Source of the DNA: Myxococcales bacterium
GTDB taxonomy: Bacteria > Myxococcota_A > Polyangia > Polyangiales > Polyangiaceae
Length of the DNA stretch: 64,000 nt
NCBI GenBank assembly: GCA_016706225.1
Contig: JADJKB010000021.1
Coordinates: forward strand, 930,001 to 994,000
Direction: 5' to 3'
In this document: piece after piece, positions 8,662 through 16,725 of the stretch
How the letters are laid out: each line of letters starts with the position of its first letter
Position numbering within the stretch: the stretch's first letter is position 1
Notes under the pieces: model-generated
Told to the model about the DNA's origin: nothing
What the model saw: only the letters and a program-made list of their open reading frames with translations
Databases searched by the model: none
Made by a program: the position numbers and the translations under genes

Positions 8662-9453
8662 ATGTCCGACCGATTTCCCGTCATGTCCGGAGCGGAGGCT
8701 TGGTCAGCGCCGGGCACCGGCTCCCGCGCCGGCATCGGCGTCGTGGTCTCTCACGGCTTCACCGGCAACCCGACCGCAACACGTCCCCTGGGCGAAGCGC
8801 TCGCCGGCCGGGGGTTCGCGGTGGAAGTGATCCGATTGCCCGGTCACGGCACCCACTGGCGCGACATGGCCCAGACCCGCTATGGCGACTGGCGCTGGGA
8901 GATGGACCGCGCGCTCTCGGAGCTCGTGCACAGCCGCAAACGCGTGGTTCTGGTCGGCCTCAGCATGGGCGGCACCATCGCGTTGGACGTGGCCTGCGCA
9001 CGACCCGCGGACGTCGCCGGGGTCGTGCCCATCAACTGTACGATCCTCGAGCGAGAAGGATTCATTGCCAAGGCGGCGCCGGTACTCGAGTACATCTTGC
9101 CGGTGGTGCCGGCGGGGGCCGCGGGTCTGATCAAGAACGACATCGCCAAGGGTGGTGACGAACGCGCGTACGAGATGGTCCCGGCCAAGGCGGGCAACTC
9201 GTTCCTCAAGCAGCTCTCGCGAATTCGAACCGGCCTCGAGACTCTGTCGGTTCCCGCGCTGGTCGCATACTCCCCGAACGATCACAGTGTGCCTCCGGAA
9301 AACTCGAGGGCGCTGTTGAAGCTCCTGGCCGGCAAGAACGCCACCGAGCTGGTCCTCGAGCGCTCGTACCACCTGGCAACCCTCGACCACGACTTCGACC
9401 TACTGGTCGAACGCATCGCCGAGTTCGCCGACCGGGTCGGGAAGACGTCGTGA
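8662..9453 (+). CDS. Alpha/beta hydrolase (Est30/monoacylglycerol-lipase-like carboxylesterase)
   Basis: The 263-residue enzyme has the full alpha/beta-hydrolase triad. The nucleophile Ser is in GLSMGG, the acid in AYSPNDHSVP, and the His in SYHLATLDHD. The oxyanion segment is VVSHGFTGNP. The layout matches small carboxylesterases that cleave short acyl esters or monoacylglycerols. I take the ATG at 8662; the sequence TATGCT just upstream could be a -10 box that would make the message nearly leaderless. The stop overlaps the next gene's GTG as GTGA, so the two form an operon. It is divergently arranged with the CoA ligase. Confidence 0.9.
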   Translation: MSDRFPVMSGAEAWSAPGTGSRAGIGVVVSHGFTGNPTATRPLGEALAGRGFAVEVIRLPGHGTHWRDMAQTRYGDWRWEMDRALSELVHSRKRVVLVGLSMGGTIALDVACARPADVAGVVPINCTILEREGFIAKAAPVLEYILPVVPAGAAGLIKNDIAKGGDERAYEMVPAKAGNSFLKQLSRIRTGLETLSVPALVAYSPNDHSVPPENSRALLKLLAGKNATELVLERSYHLATLDHDFDLLVERIAEFADRVGKTS

Positions 9454-10220
9454 GCTCGGCGCTCCTCGGCGACCTCACCTTCGAGGAGCTGAAGGCGCTC
9501 GACAAACGCAAGCTCTGGGTGATCTTGCCCGTCGGCGCGACGGAGGCGCATGGGCCGCACCTCCCGCTCTCGACCGACGTGATCATCGCCGAGGGCATGG
9601 CCCGCGCGGGCGCTCAGTTGCTCGGAAGCCGAGACCTGGACGCACGCATCGCCCCGCCGCTGGCTTACACCTCAGCCGGCTACGCGGCGGGTTTTCCCGG
9701 GACGATCTCGGTCCAGCCGGAGACCGCGACGGCGCTGGTCGTCGACATCGTGAAATCGCTGGCGCGCCACGGAGTGAATCAGATCGCGATCGCCAACGCC
9801 CACCTCGAGCCCCAGCACATCGGCTCACTGCACGCCGCGGTGGCGGCGCTGTCGTCCGTGGCCAGCGTGGTCTTCCCGGACGTCACGCGCAAACCCTGGG
9901 CGCTCCGGCTGACCGACGAGTTCAAGAGCGGGGCCTGCCACGCAGGGCAATACGAAGGTTCGATCGTGATGGCGGAGCAACCTGCCCTGGTGCGCGACGA
10001 GCTGATGCGGTCATTGCCGGACAACCCTTCGAGCCTGTCGCGTGCCATTCGCGAGGGCAAGACCAGCTTCGAGGCCGCCGGTGGCCCGCGCGCTTATTTC
10101 GGCTCGCCGGCGAGCGCGACGGCCGCGGAGGGCCGAACGACCCTCGAGGTGCTCGGCCAGATCCTGGCGGACGCCATCTTCGCTTCGCTCGAGGCTCGAG
10201 AGTCACCCGACGCGCTGTAG
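9450..10220 (+). CDS. Creatininase-family amidohydrolase
   Basis: The 256-residue protein carries the creatininase metal-binding pattern. LPVGATEAHGPHLPLSTD supplies Glu, His and Asp ligands, NAHLEPQH a further His/Glu, and CHAGQYEGSIVMA the late His and Glu. The family includes creatininase, formamide hydrolases of flavin and riboflavin metabolism, and the mycofactocin peptidase MftE. No mycofactocin genes are nearby, so the substrate remains open. It starts with GTG at 9450, overlapping the upstream hydrolase stop by four bases, which implies coupled translation. Its 3' end overlaps the convergent hypothetical gene by 18 bp. Confidence 0.9.
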   Translation: MSSALLGDLTFEELKALDKRKLWVILPVGATEAHGPHLPLSTDVIIAEGMARAGAQLLGSRDLDARIAPPLAYTSAGYAAGFPGTISVQPETATALVVDIVKSLARHGVNQIAIANAHLEPQHIGSLHAAVAALSSVASVVFPDVTRKPWALRLTDEFKSGACHAGQYEGSIVMAEQPALVRDELMRSLPDNPSSLSRAIREGKTSFEAAGGPRAYFGSPASATAAEGRTTLEVLGQILADAIFASLEARESPDAL

Positions 10221-10679
10221 CGCAAAGAAGAACTGCTCTCCGCGCCCGCGCCCCGCCGAGATCCCGCCGAGCCCGAGGCACAGCTCGTCCGACAGCGGTG
10301 TGGCCTCGTCGTACAAGAACTGATTCACGAACCCCGGCAGCCGACGGTCGTCGTACAGGAAGCGGATGGTCTCGCCATTGCGCCAGCGCGACGGCCCCAC
10401 ACTCGGCTCGAAATGCCCAACGGCCAGGCGCGGGTCGAACCAGAACCAACATTGCCGATCGAAGTCCACCCACCAGGCGAGGCGGGCGAACATCAGCTCC
10501 TCGATCGGCCGCAGCACTGGATGGGTCGCAGCCGGTGTCTCTAGCCACATCAGCAGCTGACCGCGGAAGATACCCGAGGGTACCTCGACCGGGTCGCGGG
10601 TCACGTACTGCTCCTCCAGCTCGGCGCGGGTGGCTGCGCGCAAGCTGCCGAGAGATGCCGGCGTTCGCACGAAGGACAA
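10203..10679 (-). CDS. Conserved-looking hypothetical protein
   Basis: The 158-residue soluble product is rich in aromatic residues (WWVDFDRQCWFWFDPR, RFLYDDRRLPGFVNQFLYDE) and shows GC-rich third codon positions. No known domain is recognised. The outermost start is a TTG at 10679, with a GTG nine bases inside as an alternative; neither has a clear Shine-Dalgarno. It is transcribed divergently from the aldehyde dehydrogenase, with only 29 bp between the starts. Its end overlaps the creatininase gene by 18 bp. Confidence 0.6.
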   Translation of the reverse strand: MSFVRTPASLGSLRAATRAELEEQYVTRDPVEVPSGIFRGQLLMWLETPAATHPVLRPIEELMFARLAWWVDFDRQCWFWFDPRLAVGHFEPSVGPSRWRNGETIRFLYDDRRLPGFVNQFLYDEATPLSDELCLGLGGISAGRGRGEQFFFALQRVG

Positions 10680-10681
10680 GC

Positions 10682-10697
10682 TACCACGAAGCTGGTA
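10682..10697. promoter_or_regulatory. Inverted repeat in a 29-bp divergent start region
   Basis: TACCA and TGGTA flank a six-base spacer (CGAAGC) exactly between two divergent start codons. The arrangement could be a shared operator, or it could be chance given the short arms. Confidence 0.3.
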
Positions 10698-10708
10698 TTT
10701 AGGGCGCC

Positions 10709-12082
10709 ATGCGCATCACGAATCCGGCGACCGACAGCGCGCTCTCGGATGTTGCCGAGGACACGAGAGAATCCATCAGCGCGAAGTTCACGCAAGCGGC
10801 GCGCGCGCAGAAGGGCTGGGCGGCGCGGCCCTTCGCGGAGCGAGCAGCGACCATCCGCAGGTTTGCCGAGCTCGTGACCGAGCGCCGAGAGCTGCTCGCT
10901 CGCACCCTGACGTCGGAGATGGGCAAACCCATCACTCAGTCCGCGAACGAGCTCGGTGGCCTGTCCGGACGCATCGAGTTCTTCCTGGCCGAGGCCGAGC
11001 GAACGGTGGCGGACGAGTTGCTGCTCGGCATGGACGCCGGCGGAACCGAAGAGCGCATCAGGCACGAACCGCTCGGGGTGATCGCCAACGTGAGCGCCTG
11101 GAACTATCCGTTTTTCGTCGGCGCCAACGTGTTTCTGCCTGCGCTCTTGACCGGCAACGCCGTGCTCTACAAACCCAGCGAGTACGCGACCCTGACCGGA
11201 CTCGAGCTCGAGCGCGCGCTGCACGACGCCGGTGTCCCGCCGGAGGTATTCGCCGCCGTCGTGGGCGGGGCCGGCGTCGGTGCCGCGCTGCTCGAACAGA
11301 AAATTGACGGTGTGTTCTTCACCGGTTCGTACGCCACGGGCGTCCGCATTGCCGAGTCACTCGCCCGGCGCATGGTGAAAGTGCAGCTCGAGCTCGGGGG
11401 CAAGGACCCGGCGTACGTGTGCGACGACGTCGACCCGAAGAACGCGGCGCTGGCGACGGCAGACGGGGCCTTCTACAACACCGGGCAGAGCTGTTGTGCC
11501 GTGGAGCGCATCTACGTGCACGAAAAGATCTGGCAACCCTTCGTAGCGGCTTTCACCGAGGCCGTACGCGGCTTCCGCGTCGGCGACCCAACGGACGAAG
11601 CGACGTACATCGGCCCGCTCGCACGGCGGGAGCTCGCCATCACGACGCTCGAAGCTCAGGTCGCGGACGCGCTAGAGAAGGGTGCCAAAGTGCTCGTCGG
11701 CGGCAAGCGCAGCGAGCGCGCCGGATTCTTCTTCGAGCCCACCGTGCTCGTCGACGTCACCCACGAGATGTCCGTCATGCAAGAAGAGAGCTTCGGCCCT
11801 ATCATCGGCCTCGCGAAGGTCAGCTCCGACGAAGAAGCGAGCGCGTTGATGGCGGACACCGAATACGGGCTCACTGCCGCAGTCTACTCGGGGACACGCG
11901 CGCGCGCCGAAGGCATCCTGAACGATCTCCAGGTCGGCACCGCCTACTGGAACTGCTGTGACCGTGTCAGTCCCCGCTTGCCGTGGTCCGGACGCGGGCA
12001 CTCCGGCATCGGCTGTACACTCTCGAGGTATGGGATCGAGGCGTTCACGAAACCGAAGGCCTACCACCTGCGCGGCGCTTGA
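10709..12082 (+). CDS. NAD(P)-dependent aldehyde dehydrogenase (succinate-semialdehyde type)
   Basis: This 457-residue enzyme oxidises an aldehyde to the acid. Its catalytic Cys is in NTGQSCCAVER (about residue 262) and its catalytic Glu in LELGGKDP (about 228). The cofactor region includes NVSAWNYPFF, LYKPSEYA and FFTGS. The late motif QEESFGPI is also present. Length and motif spacing fit the SSADH/GabD-like branch, although the SCC pair at the active site is a variation. It is transcribed alone, divergent from a hypothetical gene. The exact aldehyde cannot be read from sequence. Confidence 0.93.
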   Translation: MRITNPATDSALSDVAEDTRESISAKFTQAARAQKGWAARPFAERAATIRRFAELVTERRELLARTLTSEMGKPITQSANELGGLSGRIEFFLAEAERTVADELLLGMDAGGTEERIRHEPLGVIANVSAWNYPFFVGANVFLPALLTGNAVLYKPSEYATLTGLELERALHDAGVPPEVFAAVVGGAGVGAALLEQKIDGVFFTGSYATGVRIAESLARRMVKVQLELGGKDPAYVCDDVDPKNAALATADGAFYNTGQSCCAVERIYVHEKIWQPFVAAFTEAVRGFRVGDPTDEATYIGPLARRELAITTLEAQVADALEKGAKVLVGGKRSERAGFFFEPTVLVDVTHEMSVMQEESFGPIIGLAKVSSDEEASALMADTEYGLTAAVYSGTRARAEGILNDLQVGTAYWNCCDRVSPRLPWSGRGHSGIGCTLSRYGIEAFTKPKAYHLRGA

Positions 12083-12100
12083 GCTGCCGACGCCTCCGCG

Positions 12101-12286
12101 TCACTTGTGCTTTTGGTAGGTGCCCATCAGCTCCGCGTTCGCGAGCACATGCCCCTGCATCGCGGCCTCCAGCTCGGCCTTCGTCATCTTCCCTCGATCA
12201 CCCAGCGTGGTATCCAGGGCGTACCGCTTGTGAAAGTAGCGGTGGCGTCCGATGGGGGGACAGGGTCCGCCGTAGCGCTCGGACCC
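12101..12286 (-). pseudogene. 3' remnant of a PEBP (YbhB/YbcL, Raf-kinase-inhibitor-like) gene
   Basis: The last 61 codons before the TGA at 12101-12103 match the C-terminal third of bacterial PEBP proteins. They contain YGGPCPPIGRHRYFHKRYALDTTL, given here only as the blocks YGGPCPP, HRYFHK and YALDTTL, followed by MTKAELEAAMQGHVL and ELMGTYQKHK. Upstream of about 12286 no frame continues the family, so the expected N-terminal 100 or so residues are missing. The neighbouring lipoprotein starts only 105 bp away on the other strand. The fragment therefore looks like a truncated gene left after deletion or rearrangement. A short translated product cannot be excluded. Confidence 0.75.
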
Positions 12287-12391
12287 TGACCGGGAAGTCC
12301 GGAGCTGTGCCACGCGGGGCGCACGCCGGAGGTCTCTGGCCGAACAATCCGCGGGATCGAGCCTGGCATCCAACGTGAAAGGCAGCGGAGC

Positions 12392-13129
12392 ATGAGATCG
12401 CAGCTCAATCCTTTCGCGGCGCTGGCCCTGGCCGTGGTCGTCGCCGGTTGTGGGGGAAAATCCGAGAACGATTCCAGCTCGACGGGCGGCGCGGCAGGCA
12501 GCTCGGGCAGCGGTGCCACGGGCGGAGGAGCGGGTAGCGGCGGGCAGGCCGGCAGCGGAGGTACCAGCGGAGCGGCCGGCAGCGGCGGCAGCATTGGTTC
12601 GGGCCCCGAGTGCAAGGACTCCGGCGATTGCAAGCTCTGGTCTGACTGCTGCACGTGCACGGCACTGGCGCCCGGCGAACCCGAGCCGCCCGCTTGCCTC
12701 GCCACGTGCCTTCAAGACGCCTGCTCGGCCATGGGGCTGAAAGGCGGACAAGCCACGTGCGCCGCTGGAAAATGCGTCGTGGGTTTCGATTGCGACGCCG
12801 ACAAGGTGTTCTGCAACGCACTGCCTCCGTTGTGCGAGGGCGGCATGACACCCAGCGTGAACGGCGGCTGCTGGGGGCCGTGTGTTCCTGTCAGCGAGTG
12901 CGCGAGCATTCCGACCTGTGCCGACTGCACGGCGCCGGGCACCGTTTGTGTCACCGTCGACATGCAGTCCGGCGATAGCGCAGCCAGCCACTGCGTCGAG
13001 GTTCCAAAGGGCTGCGAGGGCAGCCCGACCTGCGCCTGTATGGGTTCGAGCGTATGCCCAGCCCCATTCTCGGCCTGCTTCGATCAGAAACAGCCGTCCG
13101 GACTGCTCTGCTCGTGCCCGAATTGCTGA
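12392..13129 (+). CDS. Cys-rich lipoprotein with Gly/Ser linker
   Basis: The 245-residue protein begins with a short basic and hydrophobic signal ending in VVVAGC, a lipobox that would lipidate Cys 20. About 50 residues of Gly/Ser/Ala linker follow, typical of myxobacterial surface lipoproteins. The remainder holds many Cys, often in pairs (SDCCTCT, CVTVD..., CACMGSSVC, LCSCPNC), suggesting a disulfide-stabilised extracellular domain. No enzymatic motif is visible. It ends 9 bp before the convergent membrane-protein gene. Confidence 0.75.
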   Translation: MRSQLNPFAALALAVVVAGCGGKSENDSSSTGGAAGSSGSGATGGGAGSGGQAGSGGTSGAAGSGGSIGSGPECKDSGDCKLWSDCCTCTALAPGEPEPPACLATCLQDACSAMGLKGGQATCAAGKCVVGFDCDADKVFCNALPPLCEGGMTPSVNGGCWGPCVPVSECASIPTCADCTAPGTVCVTVDMQSGDSAASHCVEVPKGCEGSPTCACMGSSVCPAPFSACFDQKQPSGLLCSCPNC

Positions 13130-13138
13130 TCGCGGGCG

Positions 13139-13519
13139 CTAGATCAACACGGCGACGCGCGTCGGGTTCATCGGGTCGACTCGCAGGTTCACGGTACAGC
13201 CCGGCTGAACGCGGGGGATCGCCAGCATGGATACGATCATCGTGGTGTCTGCCTGATACGGCGGCCGCCCGGGCATCTGCACCTCGACGATGAGCCGAAC
13301 TTGTGGGTTGTTGTTGACCAGCATCCCGGTATCCATCAGCTGCATGACGCGACCCGTTGCCGGCATACCCGTCGCGAGCAGCGCCTGCCGCTCCTGTGAC
13401 TGCTTCATGAGGCCGCCGAAGACCTTCCACATCACGAAGCCCACCCCGGCCATGACGACCAGCGAGAACAGGATGCTGACGACCGTGATGATGATGCCCA
13501 AGCCCGCTCCCATATCCAT
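13139..13519 (-). CDS. Membrane-anchored hypothetical protein with a beta-rich soluble domain
   Basis: The 126-residue product has one N-terminal transmembrane helix (IIITVVSILFSLVVMAGVGFVMW). A beta-rich domain follows, with the pattern TGMPATGRV...DTGMLVNNNPQVRL...PPYQADT...VDPMNPTRVAVL. That arrangement recurs in small conserved proteins of actinobacteria and myxobacteria whose function is not known. A GGAGG lies only two bases before the ATG at 13519 and eight before a second ATG at 13513, so the shorter start is plausible. No partner gene is evident. Confidence 0.7.
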   Translation of the reverse strand: MDMGAGLGIIITVVSILFSLVVMAGVGFVMWKVFGGLMKQSQERQALLATGMPATGRVMQLMDTGMLVNNNPQVRLIVEVQMPGRPPYQADTTMIVSMLAIPRVQPGCTVNLRVDPMNPTRVAVLI

Positions 13520-13552
13520 GGCCTCCGGTATGACCGGTGCGGGCAGCGTTCG

Positions 13553-14590
13553 TCAATCGAATAGCCGGAGTTGGCCACCTCGGTCGGTGGGGCGGCGAAA
13601 CGTCGGGCGCGGGTCCGGCGCGGGCAAGCTGTGCCCCGTGGCGAGGCCCAGGCGCTCCGCCGTCGTCTCGAACAGGCGCTGAATGGCCTCCGCGTAGTGG
13701 CCACTGCCGCGCATGCGATCGCCAAAACGTGGGTCGTTCAGCCTGCCGGCGCGCATCTCCCGGGTGCGAGCGAGCACACGCTCCGCCGCCAGGGGCAGGG
13801 TCGCGCGCAGGCGCTCCTCGAACACCTGCTGCACGGGCCCCGGCAGCCGCAGCATGATCATGCTGGCGGCGCGGGCGCCCGCATCCCGTGCTTCGGCGAG
13901 CACACGCGGCAGGTCGCGATCCCCGAGCCCCGGCACGATGGGCGCGACGTTCACACACACCGGCACACCGATCTGGCTCAGCCTGCGCACCGTCTGCATG
14001 CGCCGCTCGGGTGACGCGACGTAGGGCTCGAGAGCTCGGGCGGATGTCTTGTCCCAGAACGGGATGCTCACCGACACACTCACGTCCGTGACCTGTAGCA
14101 GCCGCGCGAACACGTCCAGATCACGCTCGATGAGCGGGCTCTTGGTGATCACGTGCACGGGGTTTCGATACTCCGCGAAGACCTCCAGACAAGCTCGGGT
14201 GAGCCGATGGCTCGTCTCCACGAGCTGATACGCGTCGGTATTGCCGCTCACGATCACGAGCTCGCCCTGCCAAGACTTCTTGTCGAAGGCGGCCCGAAGT
14301 AGCTCGGGTGCCCGTGGCTTCACGACGATGCGACGCTCGAAATCCGTGCCGGCTCCGAATCCGAGATACTCGTGGCTCGGCCGGGCGTAGCAGTAGGCGC
14401 AGCCGTGAAAACAACCGCGGTATGGGTTCAGGCTGTACCGAAATGGCAGATCGGGACTGTCGTTCTCACTCAGGATGCGCTGGCTCTGATCTTCGTAGAG
14501 CTCGAGCTCGACGCGGGGCGCTTCGCCGAAGTACTCGACCACCTCGCGCTCGAATCGATTGGGTGGGTTGTCGAGCCGAAGCACCCGCAC
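13553..14590 (-). CDS. PA0069-family radical SAM protein
   Basis: The 345-residue protein has the radical-SAM cluster motif C-x3-C-x2-C in GCFHGCAYCYARP. It is preceded by LNPYRGC and followed by FERRIVVKPRAPELL and VSGNTDAYQLVE, the signature blocks of the PA0069/Rv2578c group related to spore photoproduct lyase. The enzyme should cleave S-adenosylmethionine with a [4Fe-4S] cluster; its substrate in this group is not established. Translation begins with GTG at 14590. It is separated from pgi by about 70 bp without an obvious terminator. Confidence 0.9.
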   Translation of the reverse strand: MRVLRLDNPPNRFEREVVEYFGEAPRVELELYEDQSQRILSENDSPDLPFRYSLNPYRGCFHGCAYCYARPSHEYLGFGAGTDFERRIVVKPRAPELLRAAFDKKSWQGELVIVSGNTDAYQLVETSHRLTRACLEVFAEYRNPVHVITKSPLIERDLDVFARLLQVTDVSVSVSIPFWDKTSARALEPYVASPERRMQTVRRLSQIGVPVCVNVAPIVPGLGDRDLPRVLAEARDAGARAASMIMLRLPGPVQQVFEERLRATLPLAAERVLARTREMRAGRLNDPRFGDRMRGSGHYAEAIQRLFETTAERLGLATGHSLPAPDPRPTFRRPTDRGGQLRLFD

Positions 14591-14660
14591 ACACTAGCTG
14601 ATATTCTGTTCAGTGTCTCGATATGGTAGATCGCCCCATTTCGCCGAGAAGAGACCGCTG

Positions 14661-16334
14661 TCAGCCCTTCGCGGCCGCAGCGCGCTGCTCGGCGCGGACC
14701 GCCTTCATGTGGTTGATCAGCCCGTTCGTGGAGCTGTCGTGCCCCACCACCTTCGCGTCGTCCCCGAGCTCCGGCAGGATCTTGTTCGCCAGCTGTTTGC
14801 CGAGCTCCACACCCCACTGGTCGAAGCTGTTCACGTTCCAGATCACTCCCTGAACGAAGATCTTGTGCTCGTAGAGCGCGATCAACGCACCCAGCGTGCG
14901 CGGGTCGAGCTCGTCAACGAGGATCGAAGTGGTGGGGCGGCTTCCAGAGAACACCTTGTGCTGTCCGAGCGCTGCGATCTTCTCCGCGCTCGCGCCGCTC
15001 TCTGCAAGCTCGGCTTCGGCCTCCTCCAGCGTCTTGCCGCGCATCAACGCCTCGGTCTGCGCGAAGAAATTCGCGAGCAAGATCTCGTGGTGCTGACCCA
15101 ATGGATTCTGGGTCTTCACCGGTGCGATGAAGTCGCACGGGACCAGCCGAGTGCCCTGATGGATGAGCTGGTAGAAGGCATGCTGGCCGTTCGTTCCGGG
15201 CTCACCGAACAAGATCGCGCCCGTGTCGTAGGCGTTGATGGGTCGGCCTTCGCGCTCGACGCTCTTGCCGTTGCTCTCCATGTCGGCTTGCTGCAGGTAG
15301 GCAGCGAAGCGGTGCAGGTACTGGTCGTAGGGCAAGATGGCGTGGGAGCCGGCGCCGAAGAACCCCGAGTACCAGACGCCGAGCAAGCCCATCAACGCCG
15401 GAGCATTCTCCGAGAGCGGCGTGGAGCGGAAGTGTTGGTCCATCTCGTGGGCCCCAGCGAGCAGCTCTTCGAAGTGATCCATGCCGATCACACAGGCAAT
15501 TGGCAGCCCGATGGCCGACCACAACGAATAGCGTCCGCCCACCCAGTCCCAGAACTCGAACATGTTCGCCGGGTCTATCCCGAACTCCGTGACGGCCTTG
15601 GTGTTGGTGGAGAGCGCGACGAAGTGTTTGGCCACCGCGCCCGGCTCCTCGAGCTCGTCCAGGAGCCAGGTGCGCGCCGAGCGGGCGTTCGTCAGCGTTT
15701 CCTGAGTGGTGAAGGTCTTGGAGGCTACACAGAACAGCGTCGTCTCCGGGTCCAGGCGACGCAGGGTCTCGCTGAGGTGGGTCCCGTCGATGTTGGACAC
15801 GAAATGCACGTCGATGCCCGGCCGCCAGAACGGGCGCAGCGCTTCAGTCACCATGTAGGGGCCCAGATCCGAACCGCCGATGCCGATGTTCACGATGTCC
15901 GTGATGACCTTGCCGGTGTGACCACGCCACGCGCCGCTCTCGAGCGCCGACACCAGACGACGCATCTTCGCGAGCACAGCCGAGACCTGAGGCATCACGT
16001 CCTCACCCGCCACGCACACCGGAGTTGCCGCCCGATTGCGCAAGGCGACGTGCAGCACGGGGCGCCCCTCGGTCAGGTTGATGGCCTCCCCGCCGAACAT
16101 CGCCTCGATGCGTGCCTGCACACCCGCTTGCTCCGCCAACCGAACGAGCAGTGCGAGGGTCTCCTCCGTGGCGCGGTGCTTCGAGAAGTCGAGCAGCATG
16201 CCTGGCAGTCTCAGCGAAAAACGGGAGAACCGTTCGGGTTCTGCCGCGAACAGCTGCCGGAGCGAGATGGCTCCGATTTCATCTCGATGTCGGAGGAGCG
16301 CCTGCCAAGCTTCGGTCTCGGTGAGGAGTTTCAT
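14661..16334 (-). CDS. pgi: Glucose-6-phosphate isomerase
   Basis: The 557-residue enzyme interconverts glucose-6-phosphate and fructose-6-phosphate in the cytoplasm. It shows the family blocks NIGIGGSDLGP, the phosphate-loop region FCVASKTFTTQET, the signature DWVGGRYSLWSAIGLP, the GNGQHAFYQLIHQGT-like region (GTNGQHAFYQLIHQGT) with its His, and the C-terminal FDQWGVELGK. I choose the ATG at 16334 because it gives the usual N-terminus; a 17-residue upstream extension has no homologous character. A long open frame on the opposite strand is a GC-bias shadow. Confidence 0.97.
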   Translation of the reverse strand: MKLLTETEAWQALLRHRDEIGAISLRQLFAAEPERFSRFSLRLPGMLLDFSKHRATEETLALLVRLAEQAGVQARIEAMFGGEAINLTEGRPVLHVALRNRAATPVCVAGEDVMPQVSAVLAKMRRLVSALESGAWRGHTGKVITDIVNIGIGGSDLGPYMVTEALRPFWRPGIDVHFVSNIDGTHLSETLRRLDPETTLFCVASKTFTTQETLTNARSARTWLLDELEEPGAVAKHFVALSTNTKAVTEFGIDPANMFEFWDWVGGRYSLWSAIGLPIACVIGMDHFEELLAGAHEMDQHFRSTPLSENAPALMGLLGVWYSGFFGAGSHAILPYDQYLHRFAAYLQQADMESNGKSVEREGRPINAYDTGAILFGEPGTNGQHAFYQLIHQGTRLVPCDFIAPVKTQNPLGQHHEILLANFFAQTEALMRGKTLEEAEAELAESGASAEKIAALGQHKVFSGSRPTTSILVDELDPRTLGALIALYEHKIFVQGVIWNVNSFDQWGVELGKQLANKILPELGDDAKVVGHDSSTNGLINHMKAVRAEQRAAAAKG

Positions 16335-16400
16335 CGCGCCGTAGCCTGACACGCGTCCTTCCGGGGGAGAAGTCGCGACGAGCACGACACCATCGCCCGT

Positions 16401-16721
16401 TTAGCTGGCCAAGGGCGTTCCCAACCGGAAGTACCAGACCCGAGCAGCGCCACACTGGATGCAGACGCTCGTGACCACGCGCAGGCGGCGGCCGCCGAGG
16501 ACGAGTGCGCGATGGTCGTCAGCTCGAACCGAAGCCCCGCAGCGCAGACACGCCACGCTCTCCGTCATTTGCTCCACCACCGAAGCCGAGGGGACTTCCA
16601 GCGCGTTCTGGGGTGAGCCGCCGGGCACGAGACGGGCAAGCTTCTCCTTCGCGGCAGCGAGCTTGTCGGCGAGGCGCTCGTTTTGACGGCGCAGGCTGCG
16701 CTCGCGGGGTCGCTTTTTCAT
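16401..16721 (-). CDS. Small zinc-ribbon protein with coiled-coil N-terminus
   Basis: The 106-residue product starts with a basic, coiled-coil-like helix (KKRPRERSLRRQNERLADKL). It ends with a four-Cys zinc ribbon: CLRC and, about 27 residues on, CIQC. A much longer frame extends upstream, but only as a shadow of the GMC gene. The ATG at 16721 gives GC-rich coding bias and follows the GMC stop by four bases, so it is probably the last gene of that operon. The role is unknown; zinc ribbons of this kind often bind nucleic acid or proteins. Confidence 0.7.
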   Translation of the reverse strand: MKKRPRERSLRRQNERLADKLAAAKEKLARLVPGGSPQNALEVPSASVVEQMTESVACLRCGASVRADDHRALVLGGRRLRVVTSVCIQCGAARVWYFRLGTPLAS

Positions 16722-16725
16722 CGGC

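Noticed and set aside
9450..10220. Mycofactocin locus
   Set aside because: The creatininase-family gene resembles MftE, but no mycofactocin precursor, maturase or glycosyltransferase genes are nearby.
12089..12102. Hairpin GACGC-CTCC-GCGTC after the aldehyde dehydrogenase
   Set aside because: A five-base stem and poor T-tract make it indistinguishable from chance in this GC-rich DNA.
14613..16349. 578-codon open frame opposite pgi
   Set aside because: It is antisense to a clear pgi gene; high GC makes long shadow frames, and the product is low-complexity with no motif.
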